Shown: positions 42,012-50,090, numbered from the stretch's first letter. The stretch is DNA of 64,000 nucleotides from an uncultured Oscillospiraceae bacterium (GCA_934589525.1 CAKTOB010000009.1:14066-78065); one strand, 5' to 3'. Numbers and translations: made by a program. The notes: a model not told the origin generated them from the sequence alone.

Positions 42012-43820
42012 TTATGACTTTACCATCCAGAAAGTTGGTGTTCGTCTGATATTTGCCATACCTGCAGGCTGCTGATTCAGCACTTGAACAGCCTCTCTTT
42101 CGCCATATCGTCCCGCTGTATCCCGGTACAGCATATTGCAGGCGGAACCATTGTTTATAGCGCAGGCATTTACTGCTTTGTATTCCGTCATGATGTCGAT
42201 CAAATCGGCGTAGGTCGCTCCAAGAGACTGGGGTGTTCTTCCATCCGCACTGATGAAAATCACCGTTCCGTCTTCACGCTGGCCGATGGCTGTCCGGGAT
42301 GTGTAACCGGAGGGCGTATCGTATACAGACAGATTTGGTTTACCGTTGATCATCAGAACGGGACCGCCCTCATAGCCATCCCGGATTTTCAAATCGGCTG
42401 CCTCCTCCGCGGTGATGGAATTGCCAACGATCAAAATATTGTCCTTATTGAAGCCCATGAATCCATCTTCATAAATGTGGTCATGAAGACTGTTCCACAC
42501 AACATGCTCGTTGGACAAAACCAATCCACAAGGGACACTTCCTACGGCAAGACTGCTTGTTCCGTCATCGTAGAAGACTCCGGCGTTGACTGCCGCAATT
42601 GCGTTTTCCTGCTCGATTGCTTTATCAATGCCAATACCCGGTGTGTCCAGGGAGAGCGCATCAGAAGACGTTGCCAGGTAGACCTTTGAAGGATCACGAA
42701 CCAGCATCACATGGGCGGTAAAGGTTTGTCCGGTGTAAGTGTCAATTTGAATACCATCCGGGAAATCTACCCACGCATCGTTCAAGGTTGCTTCCTGCGT
42801 GGGTGTGTTAGACACAGTGGTCGGCTGCGTTGGTACTGTAGGCGTGGTGGTGCCGGGCGCATCCTGAACAGGTTTGGATTCTTGTAAATCCGGGGCTGCT
42901 TGCTTTTTGGGGACAGTCAAAAATCCAATTGCCGTTGCCAATATAGCAACAACTGAAACAAGAACGACCCAGAAGCGGGGCTTCTTGTAATTCAAAATAT
43001 TGCGTACCCTCCGGGCAACTGCCGTTTCTCCAAAAGCTACGGGACAGGCCAGCACCAGCCGCTTTCCTCCGCTGCAATCCAAAAGTGCTGCGGAATAGGC
43101 TTTCTTTTCAGCAAGGCCAAAGCGAGAGATGACCATTTCATCGCAGGCAAACTCAATATCCCGGCATACAAGAAAGTAGGCGATCCATACAAAGGGGTCA
43201 AACCAATAAACAGATAAAAGGACATAGGCCAGCGGCTTCCACCAATGGTCTTTTCGGGACAGGTGGCTCCGCTCGTGGGCAATCACATGGGCCTTGGCCG
43301 GTCCACACAGGCCGGAGGGCAGGTAGATTCTGGGCCGAATAAAGCCAAGAATAAACGGGGTCGTCACAGCATCGCAAATCCAGATGCCGGCCCTTTCCGG
43401 AATGGCTTCCATTACAAGGTGCCGCATTCTGATATAACTGAATAGAAAATAGCCCAGCATACAGCATAGACCAATGCACCATACGATCGGAAACGCCGAG
43501 ACCTGTGGCTGGCGGCTATCTGTTATGGATCCTTGATTTTCCGGAATCTGCGCTTGGGCAGCACCGGAGGGAACAGGTTCCGGGTGAATCAAGTTCGTAT
43601 TGACGGTTTCCTGAATGACAGAAGTAGTCTGGGGGACCATGCTGACAGGACTTTCAACGGAAAACGGAAAGACCAACCGCAGAGCAACAATGGCCCAGAG
43701 CATACAGACGATCCGCCTTGGCGCCTTTCTCAAAAGTGTCCGAAGGAAGATCACCGCAACGATCAGCCAATTCGCAAGAAGGCTGAGACTGACAAGCTTC
43801 GAGAATACAGCGTCCATCAT
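42012..43820 (-). CDS. BlaR1-like M56 metalloprotease fused to a degenerate NAGPA domain
   Basis: The 602-residue membrane protein has an N-terminal BlaR1/MecR1-type protease: helices near 11-28, 36-54 and 110-130, the zinc motif HVIAHERSHL (H182, E183, H186), CRDIEFACDE with the third ligand region, and a last helix WVVLVSVVAILATAIGFLTV. After a Thr/Pro linker, the extracytoplasmic part (about 345-602) is a NAGPA-like domain, paralogous to the protein at 35284 (AIAAVNAGVFYDDGTSSLAV; SRTAIGQREDGTVIFISADG). The family D-G-G-G-S is replaced by INNGSACN, with Asp to Asn556, so catalysis is doubtful and a sensor role likely. It overlaps blaI1 by one base in operon. Protease inference is from family; the ligand is unknown. 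Confidence 0.88.
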   Translation of the reverse strand: MMDAVFSKLVSLSLLANWLIVAVIFLRTLLRKAPRRIVCMLWAIVALRLVFPFSVESPVSMVPQTTSVIQETVNTNLIHPEPVPSGAAQAQIPENQGSITDSRQPQVSAFPIVWCIGLCCMLGYFLFSYIRMRHLVMEAIPERAGIWICDAVTTPFILGFIRPRIYLPSGLCGPAKAHVIAHERSHLSRKDHWWKPLAYVLLSVYWFDPFVWIAYFLVCRDIEFACDEMVISRFGLAEKKAYSAALLDCSGGKRLVLACPVAFGETAVARRVRNILNYKKPRFWVVLVSVVAILATAIGFLTVPKKQAAPDLQESKPVQDAPGTTTPTVPTQPTTVSNTPTQEATLNDAWVDFPDGIQIDTYTGQTFTAHVMLVRDPSKVYLATSSDALSLDTPGIGIDKAIEQENAIAAVNAGVFYDDGTSSLAVGSVPCGLVLSNEHVVWNSLHDHIYEDGFMGFNKDNILIVGNSITAEEAADLKIRDGYEGGPVLMINGKPNLSVYDTPSGYTSRTAIGQREDGTVIFISADGRTPQSLGATYADLIDIMTEYKAVNACAINNGSACNMLYRDTAGRYGEREAVQVLNQQPAGMANIRRTPTFWMVKS

Positions 43821-44182
43821 TACCCCTCCCCTGCTTCATCGATCATCTTCCGAACGAGTGTACGCTCTTCTTCCGATAAGGGGCGGCTTCTGGAAAATGC
43901 CGCCAGAAATGCCGGAAAGGAGCCTTGGAAGGTGTTGTCTACGAACTGCTCACTTTGCATGGAATAGAACTGCTCTCTGGAAATAAGGGATGTGACCGTT
44001 CCGTTGTTGTTCTGAAACAGTCCCTTATCGCAAAGCCTGCGAAGGACGGTATGCACCGTCGTCCTTTTCCATTGCAGCTCCTCCCCTGCCAGCTTCACAA
44101 GGGTGGAGGAAGATACCGGTTCGTTCTTCCAAATCATGTCCGCAAAACGGGATTCAACCACTCCGAGCTGTATCTCACTCAT
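43820..44182 (-). CDS. blaI1: BlaI/MecI-family repressor 1
   Basis: Winged-helix repressor of 120 residues, of the type inactivated when a partner M56 protease cleaves it. VESRFADMIWKNEPVSSSTL and WKRTTVHTVLRRLCDKGLFQ give the helix-turn-helix. The C-terminal dimerisation part is FQGSFPAFLAAFSRSRPLSE. Its stop/start junction overlaps the M56-NAGPA gene, so repressor and protease are made together, as in blaI-blaR1. Two perfect palindromes (44203-44219, 44230-44246) over its promoter show autoregulation is likely. Paralogue of the regulator at 46438. Confidence 0.92.
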   Translation of the reverse strand: MSEIQLGVVESRFADMIWKNEPVSSSTLVKLAGEELQWKRTTVHTVLRRLCDKGLFQNNNGTVTSLISREQFYSMQSEQFVDNTFQGSFPAFLAAFSRSRPLSEEERTLVRKMIDEAGEG

Positions 44183-44202
44183 ATTGATTATACCTCCTTT
44201 GC

Positions 44203-44257
44203 GACTACATGCAGTAGTCTCTACTTAAAGACTACACTATGTAGTCGCAAAAGTCAA
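44203..44257 (-). promoter_or_regulatory. blaI1 promoter with two palindromic operators
   Basis: Minus strand -35 TTGACT (44252-44257), 17-base spacer, -10 TAGTCT (44229-44234). Operator 1, GACTACACTATGTAGTC (44230-44246), covers the -10 and spacer; operator 2, GACTACATGCAGTAGTC (44203-44219), lies over the start. Both are perfect GACTAC-N5-GTAGTC repeats, 27 bases apart. Confidence 0.88.
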
Positions 44258-44278
44258 TAGCTTTTTTAAAAACCTACA

Positions 44279-44320
44279 AAAACCGGGGAAGAAAACAAAA
44301 GCGTTTTCCTCCCCGGTTTT
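44279..44320 (-). terminator. Terminator of the M56-LCP gene
   Basis: AAAACCGGGG...GAAAAC (44279-44296) pairs with GTTTTC..CCCCGGTTTT (44303-44320) with a small mismatch, followed on the minus strand by TTTTTG. It isolates the upstream M56-LCP gene from the blaI1 operon. Confidence 0.85.
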
Positions 44321-44330
44321 GAGTCTTGGG

Positions 44331-46124
44331 CTATTTTATGATTAGTCCCGCTGAACGCTTCCCCCTGAGAATTGCGCTGCAATGATTCAAATCGGGAATC
44401 AGGACCTTGTGCGGACGGCCGAGCAAGTCAATCTCCTGTTCTTTTGAGGAGGCCCGATCAGGGCATTGGGCAACGGTGATCCTATAGGAAGAAAATACAT
44501 CCAGCCATTGCTTCCGGTATTCTTCCAATTTTTGTTTTTCAATATCCGTTTCCAAAAGTGGGAGAACGGCATCCAGCAATTGAGAAAACTGCTCCCGGGA
44601 AAGTTTCTGACAGGCGTCTAAAACCGTGGCGATGATCCTGGCGTTTCGCTCGGAACGACAGTACAGGCTCTCTTCCGGAATGACAAGATATCGGTAGGCA
44701 TAGGCTGCATTTCCGTTCAGGTGATATTTCCCATCGGTTTGCTGGCCCAATGGGATATGCTTCTCGGACAGACAGTCTATTTCACTGTTTTCCAATGGCA
44801 AATCGATACCGCCAAGTGCGTCAACAATGCCCATGAACACATCAGGGCCCGCTTCAGCGCTTCCGTCTATGGATATGTCAAAGCTTTCAGCAATGCCTTT
44901 AGTCAAAAATGGGCTGCCCTGCTTTTCTTTATTCCACGCCTTCCCCAAAGCATGGGCGATATTCAAAGTCGTTTGCCCAACGACATGGGTGGTTTTGGGG
45001 TCAGTATAGTATCCAAATTCCAGGTATGTCCAGGAAGGAAGTACATAAAAATTCCATTCTTTTGCTTTTCCGTCTATGGATGTCAGAACAATGGAGCCAG
45101 CGTTTTTTAGTTCAGTACCGTCCTTTAACGCTGAAGTATATTGTCCGATGACAAGCAATCTGGGGATTTGCGCCGGTACTGCATGGACAGGGGCGGTCAA
45201 GAAGCCAACGCCGATGGCCGTAATAGCAAAAATGTTTAGCACCGTGAAACGTATTGTCGGTCTTTTATAGCGGACAATGTTGGTAATGCGGTGCTTTACG
45301 TTCTTCTCACCAAAAGCCAGCGGCGAGGCAGTCAAGTTTTTGGGGCCGCTATAGTGCAAAAGGACCCTGGAATAGGCTATTTTCTGCGAAACGGTCATAT
45401 TTTGAATAACCGTTTCATCACACGCAACCTCAATATCACGGCAAAAAATGATATATGCGAACCATATCATAGGATGAAACCAATAAAGGGACAGCAGAAA
45501 GAAACCTAATGGCTTCCATAGATGGTCTCTTCGCCTCAGATGGGCCTGCTCGTGGGCAAGGACATAGGGCAATTCCTCGGGCTTCAGGTCGGAAGGAAGG
45601 TATATTTTGGGATGGAGCATGCCAAAAACGAAGGGCTCTTCTATATAATCGCAGGAATAGATTTTTGGCTCGACAGCAATTGAAGCGGATAACTTTCTCT
45701 TTACGGCAATACTCTCTCTAACGGTATAAGCAGACATCCCGGCAAATCCAATGAGCCATAAAACCGAAAAAGCACCAAGCAAATCAAATGGCACCTCGGT
45801 AGAGGCCTGCGGCTCCAGCCGCAGATTTTGCAGGACCGTCAAATCAGATGCGGCGGCCGATGCTCCTTTCTGGGGAGTGGATTGGACGGTTGTTTCCGGA
45901 ACCGGATAGAAAACCTCCTGCTCAATAGGAACAGATTCCGGCAGAATGCAGAGGGGACTTTCGATTCGGAATGGGATGATCAGGTGCGCCGCAAGAAGGA
46001 GCCACAGGAAGCAGGAAACGGTTCTGGATTTTCGTGACAGGAACAGGCGCATGACCAGGATCACCAGCAGCAGCCATGTGGCGGAAATGCTGTTATTCAG
46101 TAACCATAAAAACAGTTCTTTCAT
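44331..46124 (-). CDS. BlaR1-like M56 metalloprotease fused to a degenerate LCP domain
   Basis: The 597-residue membrane protein has the BlaR1-type protease (YVLAHEQAHLRRRD with H191, E192, H195; CRDIEVACDE; helix FTVLNIFAITAIGVGFLTAP). From about residue 320 the extracytoplasmic part resembles LytR-CpsA-Psr ligases: RLLVIGQYTSALKDG, DVFMGIVDALGGIDLPLENS, GKYHLNGNAAYAYRYLV and CRSERNARIIATVLDAC. Compared with the intact LCP protein at 46855, the catalytic Asp (D121) is Gly343 and Arg142 aligns with Ser364, so ligase activity is unlikely and a binding/sensing role is proposed. It is divergent from blaI2 and ends at a terminator. Confidence 0.86.
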   Translation of the reverse strand: MKELFLWLLNNSISATWLLLVILVMRLFLSRKSRTVSCFLWLLLAAHLIIPFRIESPLCILPESVPIEQEVFYPVPETTVQSTPQKGASAAASDLTVLQNLRLEPQASTEVPFDLLGAFSVLWLIGFAGMSAYTVRESIAVKRKLSASIAVEPKIYSCDYIEEPFVFGMLHPKIYLPSDLKPEELPYVLAHEQAHLRRRDHLWKPLGFFLLSLYWFHPMIWFAYIIFCRDIEVACDETVIQNMTVSQKIAYSRVLLHYSGPKNLTASPLAFGEKNVKHRITNIVRYKRPTIRFTVLNIFAITAIGVGFLTAPVHAVPAQIPRLLVIGQYTSALKDGTELKNAGSIVLTSIDGKAKEWNFYVLPSWTYLEFGYYTDPKTTHVVGQTTLNIAHALGKAWNKEKQGSPFLTKGIAESFDISIDGSAEAGPDVFMGIVDALGGIDLPLENSEIDCLSEKHIPLGQQTDGKYHLNGNAAYAYRYLVIPEESLYCRSERNARIIATVLDACQKLSREQFSQLLDAVLPLLETDIEKQKLEEYRKQWLDVFSSYRITVAQCPDRASSKEQEIDLLGRPHKVLIPDLNHCSAILRGKRSAGLIIK

Positions 46125-46219
46125 AGTGGTCCTTTCTCAAAATCACCAATTATTTGTAGAGCTGGTCCGGAGCTCCTTTTGCGAATGCTCTTTTGGGAGA
46201 CAAAATCATTCAAAAGGCG
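46125..46219. other. Upstream part of the divergent M56-LCP/blaI2 spacer
   Basis: The 313-base spacer 46125-46437 holds the M56-LCP leader (this part, no gene or operator-like repeat), then promoter motif copy C, the M56-LCP promoter, and the blaI2 promoter-operator region, listed separately. Confidence 0.5.
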
Positions 46220-46258
46220 TGCAATGAACCAATGTGGTTTTTGTTGCATATAAGTGGG
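46220..46258 (+). promoter_or_regulatory. Conserved promoter motif, copy C (toward blaI2-LCP)
   Basis: Plus strand TGCAAT (46220-46225), 21 bases, CATATAAGTGGG (46247-46258). Spacing and both boxes match copies A and B at the two sigma genes. It would give blaI2 and the LCP gene a second, ECF-driven promoter about 175 bases upstream. Confidence 0.55.
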
Positions 46259-46268
46259 ATGTTCTCAG

Positions 46269-46295
46269 TTTATAACAGATGAAATGAACTGTCAA
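46269..46295 (-). promoter_or_regulatory. Probable promoter of the M56-LCP gene
   Basis: Minus strand TTGACA (46290-46295) and TATAAA (46269-46274) with a short 15-base spacer. No GTCTA-type operator repeat overlaps it. Confidence 0.45.
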
Positions 46296-46369
46296 GCAGT
46301 TTTTAAGAAATACTAAAGACATTAAAGAATTGGAATTTAACTTCTGCTGATGTTTGATTTCGAATTATC

Positions 46370-46421
46370 TTGACAAAAGTGTCTACTGAATATAGAATAT
46401 ATTTGTCTATAAAAGATAGAC
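46370..46421 (+). promoter_or_regulatory. blaI2 promoter with two operator-like repeats
   Basis: TTGACA (46370-46375), 17-base spacer, TAGAAT (46393-46398). A perfect palindrome GTCTATAAAAGATAGAC (46405-46421; 6-N5-6) covers the start; an imperfect copy GTCTACTGAATATAGAA (46381-46397) covers the -10. Half-site differs from that of blaI1 (GACTAC). Confidence 0.88.
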
Positions 46422-46437
46422 GAAAGGAGCGATAAAA

Positions 46438-46797
46438 ATGGAAGAGTATCGTCTTGGAGAAGTGGAGTCAAAATTTGCGGAGATCATCTGGGCCAATGAG
46501 CCTCTATCCTCCCGGCGTCTGGCGGAACTGGCGCTTGAAAAATTGAACTGGAAGCGTACAACGACTTATACTGTTTTGAAGCGGCTGTGTGAACGGGGAC
46601 TGTTTCAGAATCAGGGCGGCACAGTGTCCGCGCTGGTCACTCAGGAAGAATTTATGGCCCATCGAAGTGAGCAGTTTCTGGACGAAGCCTTTCAAGGGTC
46701 CCTTCCTGCCTTTATGGCGGCATTCAGCAGTCGAAAAAGGCTATCCGAGGCGGAAATCAAGGAACTGGAACAGATCATTGACGGGATGCGGGAATAA
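46438..46797 (+). CDS. blaI2: BlaI/MecI-family repressor 2
   Basis: The 119-residue paralogue of the regulator at 43820. VESKFAEIIWANEPLSSRRL and WKRTTTYTVLKRLCERGLFQ form the winged helix; the recognition helix differs from BlaI1 (TTVHTVLRRL), in line with different operator half-sites. The C-terminal dimer region LDEAFQGSLPAFMAAFSSRK is shared. AAAGGAGCGAT precedes the ATG. It is divergent from the M56-LCP gene and 57 bases upstream of the LCP gene in the same direction, so it probably represses itself and that gene until a protease, most likely M56-LCP, cleaves it. Confidence 0.92.
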   Translation: MEEYRLGEVESKFAEIIWANEPLSSRRLAELALEKLNWKRTTTYTVLKRLCERGLFQNQGGTVSALVTQEEFMAHRSEQFLDEAFQGSLPAFMAAFSSRKRLSEAEIKELEQIIDGMRE

Positions 46798-46854
46798 GAT
46801 GCGGCATGAGAAGCGTTCAATGCGGAACTGTGATGTCTACGGGAGGATGACTTT

Positions 46855-47991
46855 ATGAATAAAGGCGGACGTTTCCTGGCACAGCGAGATTCAAAGAAAC
46901 CGGCGTGGGTAAAGGTACTGACGGTGGTTCTGCTTGTGACCATCCTATTAGGCGTATTGGGCGCCGGTTTTGTTTACTCGAAAATGAACAAGATCCAAAG
47001 GGCGCAGGTTGGTTCCAATCAGCTGACCGATGATGTATTGGCGGATCTCTTGTCAGAAGACTCTACCGCCTCCTATATGGAAGAGCCCGAGCCGGAAGAG
47101 ACGGATGCGACCGTCCCGAAGGAAACAGCACCTGGCTATGGGAAGATGGGAAAAGTAATCAATATCTTGCTGATCGGCCAGGATGCCCGTGAGGGCGAGG
47201 AGAGCAAAAATGCGGATACGGTGATTTTGGTGACGATCAACAAGGAGACAAAGAAAATCACCATGACTTCTTTTCTGCGGGATTCCTATGTCTCTTTAAA
47301 CAGCGTGAAGGATATTGAAGGAAAGCCGCGTTACGGTGCTACAAAGCTTACACTGGTCTATGCGATCGGTCATCAGTATGGCGGAGATCTGGGGGCTATG
47401 TATCTGATGGACCGTGTTATTGAGAAAAATTTTGGTCCTGTGGTGGATCATAATATCGAAGTGAGTATGGAGGCTTTTGATGCCTGCATCAATGCGCTGG
47501 GCGGCGTTACCGTTACCTTGGATGAGGACGAAGCCAAATATATGAACAATTACTTTAAGAACTATGATGACCGTGTCTATGAAGTAGGCGAAAATCTGGT
47601 AGACGGCTGGGCAGCGGAGGTCTACGTCAGGACCCGTCACGCAAACTACGGTGACAACGACTTTAACCGGACAGACCGCCAGCGGGCCGTGGTGGCGCAG
47701 GTACTGGAGAAGGTCAAAAATAAGAGTCTGCTGGAAATCAATAAGCTGGTGGACTCCTTGCTTCCCATGGTTCTGACGGATATGACGAATGGAGACATGA
47801 CCAACTACATTTTGGAAATTTTGCCCCTGCTGCCGGAAATGACTCTGGAATCCATCCAATGCCCCAATGCGGACATGGACCGCTGGGGTGAGGTCCGGGA
47901 CATTTTCAATAATGGGCAGCCACAGAGCATTTTGAATTTCGACTCCAATAAGGCAAAGGCGATCCTGATTCCAATTACTGAATGCAATTAA
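46855..47991 (+). CDS. LytR-CpsA-Psr (LCP) family wall-polymer ligase
   Basis: LCP enzymes attach teichoic-acid-like or capsular polymers from an undecaprenyl-phosphate carrier to peptidoglycan. Cytoplasmic start, one membrane helix (LTVVLLVTILLGVLGAGFVY, residues 22-41), acidic linker, then the LCP domain: ILLIGQDAREGEESKNADTV (Asp121), ITMTSFLRDSYVSL (Arg142), VVDHNIEVSMEAFDACINAL and DFNRTDRQRAVVAQVLEKV with the conserved late Arg pair. All expected catalytic residues seem present. It shares the blaI2 transcript. Its degenerate counterpart is the outer domain of the divergent M56 protein. Confidence 0.93.
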   Translation: MNKGGRFLAQRDSKKPAWVKVLTVVLLVTILLGVLGAGFVYSKMNKIQRAQVGSNQLTDDVLADLLSEDSTASYMEEPEPEETDATVPKETAPGYGKMGKVINILLIGQDAREGEESKNADTVILVTINKETKKITMTSFLRDSYVSLNSVKDIEGKPRYGATKLTLVYAIGHQYGGDLGAMYLMDRVIEKNFGPVVDHNIEVSMEAFDACINALGGVTVTLDEDEAKYMNNYFKNYDDRVYEVGENLVDGWAAEVYVRTRHANYGDNDFNRTDRQRAVVAQVLEKVKNKSLLEINKLVDSLLPMVLTDMTNGDMTNYILEILPLLPEMTLESIQCPNADMDRWGEVRDIFNNGQPQSILNFDSNKAKAILIPITECN

Positions 47992-48166
47992 AAAACAGAG
48001 GGTTGTTCTGCAAGGCGTGAAAAAGGAGCGGCGGGAATGGAATTAAACACAGAAGTGAAAATGATACAAAAAAACACGAGATTTCCGATTTTTTTATCTT
48101 TACATTATGGGCCTTTTTCTGTAGAATAGGAGTATGGCTATAAGACCATAAATAGGAGGTTCTATT

Positions 48167-49138
48167 ATGAGCGTTAGAAGAATCGGTGTTCTGACCAGCG
48201 GCGGTGATGCCCCCGGCATGAACCCCTGCGTTCGAGCAGTCGTGCGTACCGCGCTTTACCATGGCGTGGAGTGCTACGGCATTCGCAGAGGCTGGAATGG
48301 CCTGATTGCCGGCGACATCATTCGCCTGGATGAAAAAAGCGTTGCCCACACCATCAATCGTGGCGGTACGATTCTCTATACTGCCCGCAGCGAGGAATTC
48401 ATGACGGAAGCGGGCCAGCGTCGGGCTGTTTCTACCTGCAAGTTCCTGGGATTGGACAGCATTATCGCCATCGGCGGCGACGGCACTTTCCGGGGCGCTT
48501 TGGCGTTGAGCAAATACGGCATCAATGTCATCGGTATTCCCGGCACCATCGACAATGACATCAGTTGCACCAATTACTGCATCGGCTTTGATACTGCCGC
48601 CAACACCGCCATTGAGTGCATCGATAAGCTGCGGGACACCATGCAGTCTCACGAGCGCTGCTCTGTTGTGGAGGTCATGGGCCGTAACGCCGGTTATCTG
48701 GCGATGTATGTGGGCTTGGCCTGCGGCGCTACAGCGGTCCTTGTTCCTGAAGAACCCATTGATTTTGAAAGAGACGTTATTGAAAAGATCCGTCAGGCCC
48801 GTTTCAACGGCTTTACCCACTACATGATCGTTGTAGCCGAGGGCGCCGGAAAGGCCACGGACATTGCCAAGCAGATCAAGGACGCCATCGATTTGGACCC
48901 CCGTGTGACGGTTTTGGGCCACATTCAGCGTGGCGGTTCTCCCTCCGGCCGTGACAGAGTCAATGCTACCAAGATGGGCTATCTGGCTGTGGAGCTCCTG
49001 CTGCAGGGCAAGACCAACCGGATCGTCTGCACCCATGACGGAAGCTTCTCCGATGTGGACATTGATGAGGGCCTGGCCATGAAGAAGAGCATCCAGCAAA
49101 TGGAAGTGGATGTTCTGGCCGCTATGACCGGTACGTGA
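48167..49138 (+). CDS. pfkA: 6-phosphofructokinase
   Basis: Commits fructose 6-phosphate to glycolysis. The 323-residue protein has LTSGGDAPGMNPCVRAVVRT at the N-terminus, AIGGDGTFRGALAL (the Gly after F-R fits ATP- rather than pyrophosphate-dependent enzymes), GIPGTIDNDISCTNYCIGFD with the catalytic Asp, VVEVMGRNAGYLAMYVGLA and HIQRGGSPSGRDRVNATKMG. It starts behind TAGGAGGTTCTATT. A transcription start is likely near TAGAATAGGAG at 48123. A strong terminator follows. Confidence 0.97.
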   Translation: MSVRRIGVLTSGGDAPGMNPCVRAVVRTALYHGVECYGIRRGWNGLIAGDIIRLDEKSVAHTINRGGTILYTARSEEFMTEAGQRRAVSTCKFLGLDSIIAIGGDGTFRGALALSKYGINVIGIPGTIDNDISCTNYCIGFDTAANTAIECIDKLRDTMQSHERCSVVEVMGRNAGYLAMYVGLACGATAVLVPEEPIDFERDVIEKIRQARFNGFTHYMIVVAEGAGKATDIAKQIKDAIDLDPRVTVLGHIQRGGSPSGRDRVNATKMGYLAVELLLQGKTNRIVCTHDGSFSDVDIDEGLAMKKSIQQMEVDVLAAMTGT

Positions 49139-49164
49139 TTCGAAATTCCAGTGCGTTTTACAGT

Positions 49165-49205
49165 AAAAAAGAGCTTACGGTTTTGAAGGCCGTAAGCTCT
49201 TTTTA
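49165..49205. terminator. Bidirectional terminator of pfkA and xerD
   Basis: AAAAAAGAGCTTACGG (49165-49180) pairs with CCGTAAGCTCTTTTT (49190-49204). It separates the convergent genes. Confidence 0.92.
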
Positions 49206-50090
49206 TGCTTTTGGATGACATTTTTGGTAGACGCTTTTAAGACGCTGGTTGATCATGTGGGCGTATACCTGGGTAGAGGAAATATCGCTGTGTCCCATCA
49301 GTTCCTGCAAGGAGCCCAGGTCCGCGCCGTTTTCCAGCAAATGGACCGCAAAGCTGTGCCGCAGGGTATGGGGGGTGATCTCTTTTTCAATACCTGCCTT
49401 GGCCTGGTAGTGCTTGAGGATCTTCCAGAATCCCTGACGGCTCATACGGGTGCCGCCGACGTTGACAAACAGGGCTTGCTCGGTTGCATCTAAGACCATG
49501 GTGGAACGGACATCCGTCAGATAGACACACAGTGCCTTCTGGGCAGCGGGATACAAAGGAATCGCACGGGACTTTTTCTCACTGTGGCATTTCACCATGC
49601 CAAGCTCCAAGCTCACATCTTCCACATTCAGGCTGATGAGCTCCGTGACCCGCATGCCGGTAGCGTACATGAGCTCCAGCATTGCCTTGTCCCTGTAGCC
49701 CTTTGCGTCTACACAGACCGGCTGGGCCAGGAGCAGCTCGACCTCCTTGCCAGTGAGGATTTGAGGCATTTTCTTTTCTCCACGCTCCACACGAATATCC
49801 GCGCTTACCGGGGATGTGGAGAGAAAGCCGTTGGAGACGGCGAAGGAATAAAAGTTTTTCAGACTGGCCAGGGACCTGGAAACCGTGGCTCCGGATTTTC
49901 CTTGCTCCAATAAATAGGCAAGGTAGTCCTGAATATTCACTTGTGTTGCGTTCACAGCGTCAGAAATACCTCCCTCCTGCAGCCAATCAAGGAACTGCCG
50001 AATATCTCGCATATACGACGAGACGGTATTCTCCGACGCCTGCCTCACCCGGACGAGATAATTCTCGTAGGCTCGAATAAGATCCAGCAT
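49203..50090 (-). CDS. xerD: Tyrosine recombinase XerD
   Basis: Chromosome-dimer-resolution recombinase, 295 residues, the usual length. The N-terminal core-binding domain starts MLDLIRAYENYLVRVRQASE. Catalytic Arg in LMYATGMRVTELISLNVEDV, Lys in CHSEKKSRAIPLYP, H-x-x-R in ITPHTLRHSFAVHLLENGAD and the nucleophile in GHSDISSTQVYAHMINQRLK. It shares its gene neighbourhood with a polytopic membrane protein upstream. It is shorter and more typical than the recombinase at 31085. Confidence 0.93.
   Translation of the reverse strand: MLDLIRAYENYLVRVRQASENTVSSYMRDIRQFLDWLQEGGISDAVNATQVNIQDYLAYLLEQGKSGATVSRSLASLKNFYSFAVSNGFLSTSPVSADIRVERGEKKMPQILTGKEVELLLAQPVCVDAKGYRDKAMLELMYATGMRVTELISLNVEDVSLELGMVKCHSEKKSRAIPLYPAAQKALCVYLTDVRSTMVLDATEQALFVNVGGTRMSRQGFWKILKHYQAKAGIEKEITPHTLRHSFAVHLLENGADLGSLQELMGHSDISSTQVYAHMINQRLKSVYQKCHPKA

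Noticed and set aside
42012..46124. Classical beta-lactam sensing by BlaR1/MecR1
   Set aside because: Neither M56 protein has the S-x-x-K and K-T-G motifs of a penicillin-binding sensor, and no beta-lactamase gene is nearby.
47975..49099. Minus-strand open frame over pfkA
   Set aside because: It is antisense to pfkA, lacks a promoter, and ends in a Phe/Leu-rich tail read from the pfkA leader.
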